From: Alphaproteobacteria bacterium
GTDB lineage: Bacteria; Pseudomonadota; Alphaproteobacteria; SMXS01
Assembly (NCBI GenBank): GCA_030836535.1
Contig: JAURPT010000151.1
Span: 1-38,143, forward strand
Direction: 5' to 3'
DNA: 38,143 nt
This document shows, piece after piece, positions 15,163 through 23,914 of the stretch. The notes below the pieces were generated by a model. That model had not been told where the DNA came from. It did not search any database and saw only the letters and a program-made list of their open reading frames with translations. Positions within the stretch are counted from its first letter, which is position 1; every line of letters starts with the position of its first letter. The position numbers and the translations under genes are program-made.

Positions 15163-15555
15163 ATGAAAAGCCTTGCCAGCCTGCTCGCAATAGCGGCGTT
15201 GTCATTCATAGTGACCAACCCGACGCAGGCCTTTCAGGTATTCACGCAGGATCAGCTTGCCAATGGTATCGGCGTGCGTGGTGGAATGGGCTTTACGGAC
15301 CTGATGCCTGAAGAAGAAAGTAACTTTCAGGTGGAATTCAGTGCGGCTGACCGCGGTGGCATGAACCGTACGTCTCTGTTCGGTGGGTATTCTGACCAGA
15401 ACAATTGGTGGGGTCGGCGTGATGGCGGCGGCCGAAATTACGGTGATCGCAAGACCAATTGGCAAAGCTGCGGTAGCACAGACAGTCAGGTGGGTATGCT
15501 CAACGCCTTTGGCAGCGGCTCGGGTGGGTCATATCCGTGCCAACGATTTAGGTAG
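15163..15555 (+). CDS. small exported hypothetical protein
   Basis: A 130-residue protein with a clear signal peptide (MKSLASLLAIAALSFIVTNPTQA, cleavage after TQA). The ATG follows GAAGGATAGG. The mature part is rich in Gly, Asn, Arg and Trp (FGGYSDQNNWWGRR, RRDGGGRNYGDR) and has two cysteines near the end (SCGSTDS, YPCQRF) that could form one disulphide. No family recognised. It precedes the acetyltransferase pair by about 100 bases on the same strand. Confidence 0.65.
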   Translation: MKSLASLLAIAALSFIVTNPTQAFQVFTQDQLANGIGVRGGMGFTDLMPEEESNFQVEFSAADRGGMNRTSLFGGYSDQNNWWGRRDGGGRNYGDRKTNWQSCGSTDSQVGMLNAFGSGSGGSYPCQRFR

Positions 15556-15653
15556 CGGCCTCTCTGAAAACCTCGACAATCTTCTTTTAATCTTGGCTCG
15601 TTTGGCTATTCTGCACCCGCGCTGGTTTGGCGTTGGATAAAGGAATTTACTGC

Positions 15654-16319
15654 ATGATCACATTCGGGATGATTGGTGCCGGTGGCATGGGGTGCGAGAT
15701 GGTGCATCTTGTGCCCTATGCGCTGAAACAACGTTATCCCGATCTGCAGGATGATGACTATCGGATTGTCTTTGCGGAATCCGAGCCCAATAAAACCGAA
15801 TATGACGGCTATCCGGTTATCTCCGTCGAGGATTTTATTGCCGGCGCCGACGAAAATACCTTCTTCAACATCGCCATAGCAGACCCTTACGCCCGTGAAC
15901 GTCTCGCCGGGCAGCTCGAACGGGCTGGGCTAGAGCCCCTGGCGCTGCAACATCCGACAGCCGAAATTCGCGATGGCAATGATATTGGCGCAGCCAGTGT
16001 GTTCGGCTTTATGGCTCTGGTGACGGCGCGTATTAAAATCGGTAAATATTTCAACTGCATGCCCTTTTCCCAGGTCGCCCATGACTGCGAGATTGGTGAC
16101 TACGTCTCCTTCTATTCGCGGGTGGACTGCAATGGTCATATTGTCATCGAAGATTATGTGACCATCGGCAATGGGGCCTGCATTCGCAATGGCACACGGG
16201 AAAAACCCCTGCGTGTCGGCAAGGGGGCAACTATTGGTATGGGTGCTATTGTCACCAAGGATGTGCCTCCCGGCGCGACGGTGGTGGGGAACCCGGCCAG
16301 TGTGGTGGTGAAAGACTAG
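15654..16319 (+). CDS. NeuD/PglD-like sugar O- or N-acetyltransferase
   Basis: A 221-residue protein. The ATG at 15654 follows AAAGGAATTT; the frame opens nine codons earlier without support. An N-terminal Rossmann-like part (MITFGMIGAGGMG) binds the sugar substrate in PglD/NeuD-type enzymes. The C-terminal part is a left-handed beta helix built from hexapeptides, with the catalytic-type histidine in VAHDCEIGDYVSFYSRV, then GNGACIRNG and the end VGKGATIGMGAIVTKDVPPGATVVGNPA. Such enzymes acetylate nucleotide or sialic-type sugars for surface glycans; the actual acceptor is unknown. A duplicated copy follows at 16383. Confidence 0.82.
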   Translation: MITFGMIGAGGMGCEMVHLVPYALKQRYPDLQDDDYRIVFAESEPNKTEYDGYPVISVEDFIAGADENTFFNIAIADPYARERLAGQLERAGLEPLALQHPTAEIRDGNDIGAASVFGFMALVTARIKIGKYFNCMPFSQVAHDCEIGDYVSFYSRVDCNGHIVIEDYVTIGNGACIRNGTREKPLRVGKGATIGMGAIVTKDVPPGATVVGNPASVVVKD

Positions 16320-16382
16320 CGCTGTGGCTTTCATCGACTGGTTCTACGGATATAGAATTCAGGTAATTGGGGGAGGGACAGC

Positions 16383-17045
16383 GTGATCACATTTGGCATG
16401 GTAGGTAGCGGCGGCCTGGGGCGGGAGATGATGTATATCGCCATGCCCTCGCTTTTGCAGCAATTTCCCGGGTCGACGGAAAGCGACTTTCGCCTGGTCT
16501 GGGTAGAAAGTGAACCCCAGAAAAGTACGGTGCACGACCTCCCTGTTTTGTCGGTGGATGATTTTATCGCCGAGGCCGATGACAACACCTGTCTCAATAT
16601 CGGGATCGGCGACGGCTATATACGCGAGCGGTTGGCGAACTAGATTGAGGCGGAAGGCATTCGCCCCTTACAGCTGATGCACCCGAACTCTGAACTTAGG
16701 CCTGGGAATGATGTGGGGCCTGGCGCGACAATCAGTTTTCAATGCCTCATTTCAACTGACATCACTATTGGTGAGTACTTCATGTGTATGGCCTATTCTA
16801 TGGTCGTTCATGATTGTGTCATTGGCGACTATGTGACCTTCGCAACCCGCGTTTCCTGTAACGGCCATGTCCATATTGAAGACTATGTAGACGCTGGTAA
16901 CGGGGCCATGATCCGCAACGGGTCTTACGAGAAGCCGCTGCGTATTGGCAAAGGGGCCAAGACCGGCATGGGGGCTGTGGTGCTCGAAGATGTCCCCGCA
17001 GGGACAACGGTAGCGGGTAACCCGGCATGCATTCTCAGCAAATAG
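16383..17045 (+). pseudogene. second NeuD/PglD-like acetyltransferase with in-frame TAG
   Basis: A tandem paralogue of 15654-16319, the same length to within a codon, with a GTG start after GGGGGAGGG. TAG at 16641-16643 interrupts the frame exactly where the first copy has a CAG glutamine (ERLAGQLERAG against ERLAN-stop-IEAEG). The remaining 133 codons keep every landmark (MVVHDCVIGDYVTF, GNGAMIRNG, KTGMGAVVLEDVPAGTTVAGNPA). One C-to-T change explains the loss. Without suppression the product is a separate 86-residue sugar-binding part lacking the acetyl-transfer helix. Confidence 0.82.
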
Positions 17046-17144
17046 GCCAGGCCTTTGGGGCGGGCAACGGCTATGCATGAATTGCAATTGATTGTGCGCT
17101 TCAATCCTTTATCAAGGCGCTCAACAGTTTAGTCCTTTACAAGA

Positions 17145-18758
17145 TTGGTATCCGTCCCCGTGACAAAGTCGATGCTTGCCGCGTTCGCCGAACGCTTTTC
17201 CCTTGCCCCTGACCCCTCCAGCTATACCCCGTCGCGGATCAAGACGGAGTTGCTCTCTGGTCTGACTGTCGCGCTCGCGCTGGTGCCAGAGGCTGTGGCC
17301 TTTGCCTTTGTCGCCGGCGTTCACCCGCTGGTCGGGCTGTATGCCGCCCTCATCGTGGGGCTGGTCACCGCCTGTATTGGCGGGCGCCCAGGCATGATCT
17401 CTGGTGCTACTGGCGCCTTGGCTGTGGTGATGGTCGCCTTGGTGGCAACCCACGGGGTGGAGTATCTCTTCGCCACCGTGGTGCTGATGGGCATTCTGCA
17501 GATATTGGCCGGGGTGTTTCATCTGGGTAAATTCATCCGGCTGGTACCGCACCCGGTGATGCTTGGTTTTGTGAACGGGCTGGCGATCGTGATTTTCCTG
17601 GCGCAGCTGACGCAGTTCCAGATTCCCGGCGCTGATGGCACCAAAGAATGGATGTCGGGCATGCCGCTGGCCATGATGCTGGGGCTGGTATGCCTTACCA
17701 TGGCTATTATCTGGCTGATGCCGAAGATTACCAAGGTCATCCCTGCACCACTCGCTGGCATTGGGATTGTGGCCATCCTCGTGATTGCCTTTGGTATCGA
17801 TGTACCCCGCGTGGGCGATATGGCCTCGATCAAGGGTGGGTTGCCCGAATTTCATATTCCCATGGTGGAGTTGAGCTGGGAAACCCTGCAGATCATCCTG
17901 CCTTATTCGATCATCCTGGCCGCCATTGGCCTGATTGAAAGCCTGCTGACGCTGAACCTTGTGGGTGAAATCACCGGCAAGCGCGGTGGGGCCTCGCAGG
18001 AATGTGTGGCCCAGGGCATCTCAAACACCATCACCGGTTTCTTCGGGGGCATGGGCGGCTGTGCGATGATTGGCCAGTCCATGATCAATGTAAAATCCGG
18101 CGGTCGTACGCGGCTATCCGGCATTTCAGCGGCACTGTTCCTGCTGGTGTTCATCCTGTTCGCCTCCGGGCTGATTGAACAGATCCCGCTCGCGGCCCTT
18201 GTGGGCGTGATGTTCATGGTCGTGATCGGTACTTTCGCCTGGCAGACATTGCGGATCATGAACCGCATTCCGCGCATTGATGGTGCCGTGATCATCATCG
18301 TCACCGCCGTGACGGTTTATGCCGACCTGGCTATTGCCGTGGTCGTGGGTGTGATTGTCTCTGCCCTGGCCTATGCGTGGAACAACGCCACGCGCATCCA
18401 TGCCCGTCGGCAGGACTATGACGGCGGTACGCGCATCTATCAGCTTGAAGGGCCGTTGTTTTTCGGGTCAACCGATGGGTTTGCTGAACTCTTCGACCCG
18501 GAGTCTGATCCCAAGACGGTGATTATCGACTTCATGAACAGCCGCGTGGTTGACCAGTCTGCCCTGCAGGCGATTGAAGATTTGGCCGTTAAATATGAAG
18601 CCCATGGCAAAATGCTTCAATTGCGGCACCTGTCGCCAGACTGCCACCGGGTGCTCAAGCGCGCTGGCCAGTTGATGGTGGATTCCGACGACGATCCCGA
18701 TTACGGCCTCGTGGTCGATTATGGTGTGCGCACAGGCAGCTTCGGTGGCGCGCATTAG
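17145..18758 (+). CDS. SulP family inorganic anion transporter
   Basis: About 537 residues from a TTG at 17145; GTG at 17160 or ATG at 17172 are equally possible because no ribosome site is clear. About 10-12 transmembrane helices carry the SulP signature near the start (ALALVPEAVAFAFVAGVHPLVGLYAA) and GGMGGCAMIGQSMINVKSGGRTRLSGI. A cytoplasmic STAS domain follows from about residue 430 (LEGPLFFGSTDGFAELF, VVDQSALQAIEDL). Bacterial members carry sulfate, bicarbonate or dicarboxylates, often with sodium or protons. The sulfur genes downstream make sulfate attractive, but similar short SulP proteins transport bicarbonate. A perfect AATTGCAATT palindrome lies at 17080-17089. Confidence 0.88.
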   Translation: MVSVPVTKSMLAAFAERFSLAPDPSSYTPSRIKTELLSGLTVALALVPEAVAFAFVAGVHPLVGLYAALIVGLVTACIGGRPGMISGATGALAVVMVALVATHGVEYLFATVVLMGILQILAGVFHLGKFIRLVPHPVMLGFVNGLAIVIFLAQLTQFQIPGADGTKEWMSGMPLAMMLGLVCLTMAIIWLMPKITKVIPAPLAGIGIVAILVIAFGIDVPRVGDMASIKGGLPEFHIPMVELSWETLQIILPYSIILAAIGLIESLLTLNLVGEITGKRGGASQECVAQGISNTITGFFGGMGGCAMIGQSMINVKSGGRTRLSGISAALFLLVFILFASGLIEQIPLAALVGVMFMVVIGTFAWQTLRIMNRIPRIDGAVIIIVTAVTVYADLAIAVVVGVIVSALAYAWNNATRIHARRQDYDGGTRIYQLEGPLFFGSTDGFAELFDPESDPKTVIIDFMNSRVVDQSALQAIEDLAVKYEAHGKMLQLRHLSPDCHRVLKRAGQLMVDSDDDPDYGLVVDYGVRTGSFGGAH

Positions 18759-18798
18759 CCTCTGGCCGAACTGAGTGAAGGTGGCTAATCTGCATCCC

Positions 18799-19389
18799 AT
18801 GATTGATGTAGATTTTGTCATCTGGGACTTTGACGGCGTGATCAACGCCAATGTTGTCGACGGGCACTTCACCTGGATCGACACTTTTCAGGAAGATTTG
18901 GGGCATTCACCCGAGCTGTTCTTGGAACACATGTTCAATGACAGCTTCCGTGAGGTACTGCGCGGTGAACGCGACATCATGGACCAGCTGCGAAATTGGG
19001 CCAGCCATGTGCAGCTTTCGGGCTCCCTGCGCGAGATTTACGATTATTGGCTTAAGAAGGACTCCATGGTCGACGAGCGGGTGCTCGACGTGATGGCCGA
19101 GGTCAAAGCGCGCGGTGTGGGCAACGCCATCGGCACCAATAACGACCCCAAGCGTGCCAACTATATTGAGCGTGACATGGGCCTGGGCGCGCATATTGAC
19201 CATATGTTTGCCGCCGGGCGTATGGGGGTGCTGAAGCCCGATGCCGCCTTCTTCGAGCATATCAGCGAGGTGCTGGGCATTGCCCCGGACCGGCTGATTC
19301 TGATTGACGACTTCCCGGAAAACATCGAAGGCGCCGACGCTGCTGGTTGGCACACGCACCATTATACCAGCTTTGAGGGCCGACCCTAA
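18799..19389 (+). CDS. HAD-superfamily hydrolase (IA-like)
   Basis: A 196-residue phosphatase-type protein. Motif I is WDFDGVIN with the nucleophile Asp and acid/base Asp, motif II is GTNND, motif III is the Lys of GVLKPDAAFF, and motif IV is LILIDDFPENIEGA. A helical cap lies between motifs I and II. In-frame GTG codons at 18775 and 18781 are alternative starts; the ATG at 18799 begins just before the catalytic strand as usual. The substrate is unknown; it lies 40 bases downstream of the SulP gene. Confidence 0.85.
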   Translation: MIDVDFVIWDFDGVINANVVDGHFTWIDTFQEDLGHSPELFLEHMFNDSFREVLRGERDIMDQLRNWASHVQLSGSLREIYDYWLKKDSMVDERVLDVMAEVKARGVGNAIGTNNDPKRANYIERDMGLGAHIDHMFAAGRMGVLKPDAAFFEHISEVLGIAPDRLILIDDFPENIEGADAAGWHTHHYTSFEGRP

Positions 19390-19423
19390 GAGCGCGGCTG
19401 GGGTTGGGGTGAGATTATCCGTC

Positions 19424-19544
19424 CTACCCTTCGATACAATCCTTCCCTTTGGTCAGGATCACTCAGGGTGAACGGCTTTTTTTCTTTCCGTTCATGCTGA
19501 GTGATTTCGAGTGGAATGAGAAATTGTATCGAAGCATTGAACGG
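19424..19544. repeat. inverted-repeat element IR-A, copy 1
   Basis: Two roughly 47-bp arms in opposite orientation. One reads TTCGATACAAT through CACTCAGGGTGAACGG, the other CCGTTCATGCTGAGTGAT through ATTGTATCGAAG. They lie between two convergent HAD genes. The same arms recur at four other places up to 27.1 kb. The arms can form a long hairpin that could also terminate transcription. Confidence 0.85.
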
Positions 19545-19555
19545 CCAATGTCTTC

Positions 19556-20233
19556 CTAAACCCCGATCCGTACCAGCATGTCATGGACGGCCTTCAGGCT
19601 GTCGGCCTCAAAGCCCGGATTGGTGGGCGCATCGGTAGGCCAGGTTGCGCCATTGGGCACCCACATGCTTTGCATACCGGCCGTTTGCGCGCCGAGAATA
19701 TCGGCTTCCGGATTATCGCCTACAAACAGGCATTCTTCGGGCTTGAGGGAAAGCCGCGAGGCTGCGCGCCAGAAAATCTCTGGGTCGGGCTTGCGGATGC
19801 CTTCTTTCTCCGACACCAGAATGCCGTCGACCAGCAGGTCGAGCTTAAGCTTGTAGATATTGCGCATCTGGTGGTCTTCACGCCCATTGCTGATAATGCC
19901 CGTATGCAGGCCCTTCTGGCGTAAATACAGCAGCAATTCTTCTGAGCCTGCAACCAGTTGCACGAATTGCGGGAAGCCATCTTCATATTCGCCGTGCATG
20001 GTGTTGGCGAGGTCTTCATCCACCTGGCCAAGGTGGCCCAACAGGGCTGTATAAGTCTCCAGCTGCGGCTTGGTGCCACGGGCATCGAGCGTCAGGAACA
20101 GCTCGGTATAGTCCTCCACCGATACATGAGCGATAGCCTCGTGCCGCTTGTGCTGGTCGGTGAGGAACAGGCGCAACGACCCGGTGCGGTCTAACAGGGT
20201 TTCATCGAGGTCGAAAAGAATGGCGTTGATCAT
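19556..20233 (-). CDS. HAD-family hydrolase, YjjG-like subgroup
   Basis: A 225-residue protein. Motif I LFDLDETLLDR follows directly after the ATG at 20231-20233, motif II is IISNGRED, motif III is KEGIRKPDPEIF and motif IV is CLFVGDNPEADILGA. This arrangement is typical of YjjG/house-cleaning nucleotidase-like HAD-IA proteins. It would act as a cytoplasmic small-molecule phosphatase. The frame is open 12 codons further upstream, without a ribosome site in either case. Confidence 0.87.
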   Translation of the reverse strand: MINAILFDLDETLLDRTGSLRLFLTDQHKRHEAIAHVSVEDYTELFLTLDARGTKPQLETYTALLGHLGQVDEDLANTMHGEYEDGFPQFVQLVAGSEELLLYLRQKGLHTGIISNGREDHQMRNIYKLKLDLLVDGILVSEKEGIRKPDPEIFWRAASRLSLKPEECLFVGDNPEADILGAQTAGMQSMWVPNGATWPTDAPTNPGFEADSLKAVHDMLVRIGV

Positions 20234-20289
20234 GCGGTGGGTATAGCGGGGAAATTGTGCTCTGATCAATGGCTAAGAGTAGCGTTGTC

Positions 20290-20407
20290 ATCCCAGCGTA
20301 GGCTGGGATCCACTTTGGCGGTGGGGGGAAAGGAGCGGACTGCCGCGTCACAGTTAAACCAGCTATATGTCTCAAACCGATGAGTAGATTCCTGCCTTCG
20401 CAGGAAT
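20290..20407. repeat. two short intergenic palindromes
   Basis: A perfect hairpin ATCCCAGC-GTAG-GCTGGGAT at 20290-20309 and a second, ATTCCTGC-CTTC-GCAGGAAT, at 20388-20407, both with an adjoining ATGAC/GTCAT word. This pair of words is a common dispersed repeat in alphaproteobacteria. It lies between metC and a HAD gene and may act as a bidirectional terminator. Confidence 0.8.
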
Positions 20408-20419
20408 GACAAAGAGGTT

Positions 20420-21637
20420 TTAGATTTCTTTACCCAACCGCTCAAAACCGGCGTCGAGGTCGGCAATCAAATCATCTGTATCTTCCAGCCCGATATGGAA
20501 GCGGATCAGCGGGCCGGGGGCATCCCAGGGCACGGCCGTGCGTTCGCCGGTCGGGTCGGCGGGCAGCACCAGGCTTTCAAACCCGCCCCAGCTATAGCCC
20601 ATGCCAAATAGCTGCAGATCATCGACCATGGCGGTGACATTGTCGTCGGTATAACCCTCTTTCAACACGATGCTGAACAGGCCAGAGGCCCCGTCAAAGT
20701 CGCGCTTCCAGACGTCGTGGCCCGGGAAGCTTTCCAGGGCAGGGTGGCGCACATGGTCCACCTCGGGCCGGCCAGCCAGCCAGTTGGCAACCTTCAGGCC
20801 GTTTTCCTCATGCTGGCGCATCCGTACCGCCAGTGTGCGCAAACCGCGCGAGGCCAGATAGGCATCATCTGGCGCAACCGCCTGGCCCATTACAAAGCTT
20901 TGCCGCTGGAAGACATCCCAGCTCGCCTCATTACACACGGTAATACCCAGCATGGCGTCAGAGTGCCCGACGATATATTTCGTGGCGGCGTGGATGACCA
21001 TATCGGCCCCATGTTCCAGCGGGCGGAAGAACAGCGGCGTGCCCCAGGTGTTGTCGACCAGCACTTTGGCGCCGTGCTTTTTGGCAACGCGGGCGATGGC
21101 TGGCAGGTCTGAGACTTCAAAGGTCAGGCTGCCGGGCGTCTCCACAAACACGACCGAAGTATTCTCCTGCATCAGGGATTCCATCCCTTCGGCGGTGATC
21201 AGCGGGTCATAGAAGGTTGTTTCCACACCGATTTTGCGCAGCGCGATGTTGCAGAAGATGCGCGTGGGCTCATAGGCCGTGTCGGGCATCAGGATGTGGT
21301 CGCCCGCCCGGCAAAAGGCATAAAGCGCCGTGGTAATCGCCGCCAGGCCAGAGGGGTGCAGCAGGGCGTCATGGCCGCCATCCAGCTCGACCATGGCGTC
21401 GCGCAGGGACCACTGGGTCGGCGTGCCGCGCCTGCCATAATAGAAATTGCGGTTCTTGTGTTTAGTGGCGAATTGCAGGTCTTCGACGCTGTCATACAGG
21501 ATGGTCGACGCCCGGTAGACCGGCGTATTGACCATTTCCTTGTCTCGGCCACGATAGCCCGTCGCACCAGACTTTGGCCGCCCCGCATTGGTAATGGCGG
21601 TGTCTTTAGGCGGTGATTTTTTGGCGTCGTCACTCAT
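20420..21637 (-). CDS. metC: cystathionine beta-lyase
   Basis: About 405 residues from the ATG at 21635-21637; an ATG 16 codons upstream is possible. It is a PLP enzyme of the Cys/Met metabolism fold type I. The cofactor lysine is in HAATKYIVGHSD (about Lys220), with the preceding VLVDNTWGTPLFFRPLEHGAD and the phosphate-binding HPSGLAA. The beta-lyase group ending SWGGFESLVLP followed by RFHIGLEDTDDLIADL fits MetC, which splits cystathionine to homocysteine, pyruvate and ammonia. It can also act as a cysteine desulfhydrase. It belongs to a minus-strand sulfur cluster with sseA and cysK. Confidence 0.88.
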   Translation of the reverse strand: MSDDAKKSPPKDTAITNAGRPKSGATGYRGRDKEMVNTPVYRASTILYDSVEDLQFATKHKNRNFYYGRRGTPTQWSLRDAMVELDGGHDALLHPSGLAAITTALYAFCRAGDHILMPDTAYEPTRIFCNIALRKIGVETTFYDPLITAEGMESLMQENTSVVFVETPGSLTFEVSDLPAIARVAKKHGAKVLVDNTWGTPLFFRPLEHGADMVIHAATKYIVGHSDAMLGITVCNEASWDVFQRQSFVMGQAVAPDDAYLASRGLRTLAVRMRQHEENGLKVANWLAGRPEVDHVRHPALESFPGHDVWKRDFDGASGLFSIVLKEGYTDDNVTAMVDDLQLFGMGYSWGGFESLVLPADPTGERTAVPWDAPGPLIRFHIGLEDTDDLIADLDAGFERLGKEI

Positions 21638-21698
21638 GGCTGGGACGGTAGCAGGTGGCCCAAAGGGGGGCAATGTCATTGACATGGCTGGGAATATC

Positions 21699-21855
21699 GT
21701 TCGTGCCGAGTGATCCCGAACAAAGAGAGGGATTGTATCGAGGTGCGGGCAAATGAAGGTCGGCCAAGAATGACGCCTCTGTGTTCATCCCTCGATAAAA
21801 CGTCTCGTTCCACTTGCCGCCACTAGGGATGAACGGGATTGCATTGAGGAACGAC
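21699..21855. repeat. inverted-repeat element IR-A, copy 2
   Basis: The left arm reads CGTTCGTGCCGAGTGATCC through GATTGTATCGAGG (21699-21742). A more degraded right arm (TTCATCCCTCGATAAAAC through GGGATGAACGG) ends at about 21837, and a further fragment reaches the sseA stop. It separates metC from sseA. Confidence 0.75.
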
Positions 21856-22692
21856 CTAATTCTCTACCGGCAAGTCTTCCCGCGCGCCCCATTCCGACCA
21901 GGAGCCCTCATAAAGCGCCACGTTGCCATGCCCCAGCTCTGCCAGGCCAAGCGACAGCACCGCCGCCGTCACACCAGACCCGCAGGTGGTAATAATGGGC
22001 GCGTCCATGTTGACGCCTGCAGCCAGATAGGCCTTCCGCAGGGCGTCGCCTCGCAGCATCAACCCATCTGCGTCAAACAGCTTGTTGAAGGGCAGGTTCA
22101 GCGCCCCGGGCATATGGCCGCCGCGCAGCCCGGCGCGGGGTTCCGGGTCGGTACCGGCAAAACGACCGGCCGAGCGGGCATCGAGCACCTGTGCACTGGC
22201 ATTATCAAGCGCGGCTTTTACCTGTTCTGCGCTGCGGACCATGTTGTCCAGAAAGCCTGGTGTGAAATGCTTTTCGCGAACATTTTCCGGCAGGTTGGAG
22301 AGGGGCTTACCCTCGGCCAGCCAGCGGGGCAGGCCGCCATCGAGCACAAAGACATTTTCATAGCCAAAAGCGCGGAACATCCACCACACCCGCGCGGCAG
22401 AGGACAGGCCGGAGCCGTCGTAAATCACAATCCGGGTGCCGTCGCCCAGCCCCAGCTTGCGCACCCGCAGCGAGAACTTCTCGGCAGAGGGCAGCATATG
22501 CGGTAGGTCGCTGTCCGTGTCAGCAATCTCGTCGATATCGAAGAACACGGCGGAGGGAATGTGCCCCTCCGCATACTCTGCCAGCGGGTTGCGGTTCAGC
22601 CCCGGCAGGTACCAGCTGGCATCAACGACGCGAATGTCGTCAGCGTTCAGGTTTTCAGCAAGCCAGTCGGTAGAAACAAGGGGGCTGGTCAT
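21856..22692 (-). CDS. sseA: 3-mercaptopyruvate/thiosulfate sulfurtransferase
   Basis: A 278-residue protein of two rhodanese domains. The active loop CGSGVTA (Cys237) matches the 3-mercaptopyruvate sulfurtransferase form. The first domain carries a non-catalytic YDGSGLSSA loop, and the linker SAEQVKAAL and DARSAGRFAGTDPEPR are typical. It moves sulfane sulfur from mercaptopyruvate to thiols or cyanide. Its ATG lies 3 bases beyond the stop of cysK, so the two are almost certainly cotranscribed and coupled. Confidence 0.92.
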   Translation of the reverse strand: MTSPLVSTDWLAENLNADDIRVVDASWYLPGLNRNPLAEYAEGHIPSAVFFDIDEIADTDSDLPHMLPSAEKFSLRVRKLGLGDGTRIVIYDGSGLSSAARVWWMFRAFGYENVFVLDGGLPRWLAEGKPLSNLPENVREKHFTPGFLDNMVRSAEQVKAALDNASAQVLDARSAGRFAGTDPEPRAGLRGGHMPGALNLPFNKLFDADGLMLRGDALRKAYLAAGVNMDAPIITTCGSGVTAAVLSLGLAELGHGNVALYEGSWSEWGAREDLPVEN

Positions 22693-22695
22693 GGT

Positions 22696-23697
22696 CTATT
22701 CCATCCAGTGGGGGGCAGGCAGCCCCTGTTCGCGCAGGAAGGCGGGGTTATACATCTTGCTCTGGTAGCGGGTGCCATAGTCGCACAGCATGGTCACGAT
22801 GGTGTGGCCCGGGCCCATTTCCTTGGCCAGACGCATGGCCCCGGCGATATTGATGCCAGACGAGCCGCCCAGCACCAGGCCTTCATCTTCAATCAGATCA
22901 AAGCAGATCTGCAGCGCCTCAGAATCTTCAATCTGGAAGGGGTGGTCGATCTCGGCCCCATCAAGGTTCGCGGTGATGCGCCCCTGGCCAATGCCTTCGG
23001 TGATCGAGGAGCCTTCGGCTTTCAATTCACCATGGGCATAATAATTGAACAAGGCAGCGCCCATTGGGTCGGCCAGGCCGATCTGGATATCCGGGTCCAG
23101 CTCCTTAAGCCCCATGGAAACCCCGGCCAGCGTGCCGCCGGTGCCCACAGCGCAGGCAAAGCCGTCGACCTTGTGGTCGGTCTGTTCCCAAATCTCGCGG
23201 GCGGTGGTCACAATGTGAATATTGCGGTTGGCCACATTGTCGAACTGGTTGGCCCAGATGGCCCCATTCGGGTTTTCCTTGGCGATGTCTTCTGCCAGGC
23301 GGCCGGAATATTTCACGTAATTATTCGGGTCCTTATAGGGCACGGCGGGCACCAGCCGCAGGTCGGCCCCGCACAGGCGCAGCATGTCGAACTTTTCCTG
23401 AGACTGCGTCTCTGGCACCACGATGACGGATTTATAACCGCGCGCATTACCCACCAGTGACAGGCCAATGCCGGTATTGCCAGCCGTGCCTTCCACAATC
23501 ACGCCGCCAGGGGCAAGCAGGCCTTTTTCTTCTGCGTCCTTGATGATGCCCCAGGCGGCGCGGTCCTTCACCGACCCGCCGGGGTTGAGGAACTCTGCCT
23601 TGCCGAGAATTTCACAGCCGGTGAGCTCCGACGCCTTGTTCAGGCGAATGAGCGGCGTGTTGCCAATGGCTTCGACAAAATCTTTACGTATCTGCAT
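22696..23697 (-). CDS. cysK: cysteine synthase (O-acetylserine sulfhydrylase type)
   Basis: A 333-residue PLP enzyme from the ATG at 23695-23697; a TTG 13 codons upstream looks spurious. The cofactor lysine is in NPGGSVKDRAA (Lys44), with EGTAGNTGIGLS and VGTGGTLAGV binding the phosphate. The product is cysteine from O-acetylserine and sulfide. An insert-rich middle (RLVPAVPYKDPNNYVKYSGRLAE) and the ending CDYGTRYQSKMYNPAFL are shared with a subset of cysteine synthases annotated CysK/CBS-like in alphaproteobacteria, so a cystathionine beta-synthase-like activity cannot be excluded. Confidence 0.88.
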   Translation of the reverse strand: MQIRKDFVEAIGNTPLIRLNKASELTGCEILGKAEFLNPGGSVKDRAAWGIIKDAEEKGLLAPGGVIVEGTAGNTGIGLSLVGNARGYKSVIVVPETQSQEKFDMLRLCGADLRLVPAVPYKDPNNYVKYSGRLAEDIAKENPNGAIWANQFDNVANRNIHIVTTAREIWEQTDHKVDGFACAVGTGGTLAGVSMGLKELDPDIQIGLADPMGAALFNYYAHGELKAEGSSITEGIGQGRITANLDGAEIDHPFQIEDSEALQICFDLIEDEGLVLGGSSGINIAGAMRLAKEMGPGHTIVTMLCDYGTRYQSKMYNPAFLREQGLPAPHWME

Positions 23698-23914
23698 GGG
23701 TTCGCGTGCGTCCTGCTGCGCCTTCAGGCAGGCCAACAGCCCACCCGGATGGAATGGATATGATTGCGCGCTAACTTAGAGGAGGGGGGCAGCGGGGGCA
23801 AGGGGGTGTGAAAATGAGGACGTCTATCATTGATGGTGATAACGAGCCGGTTGCGCTCTTTGGGCCGCCCCCTTATCAAGGGAGTGGTATTCATAGTCAA
23901 AGTACGATTTTCTA

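Noticed and set aside
22561-23460. 299-residue plus-strand frame opposite cysK and sseA
   Set aside because: cysK and sseA carry complete catalytic motifs; the plus frame has no recognisable protein pattern or start site.
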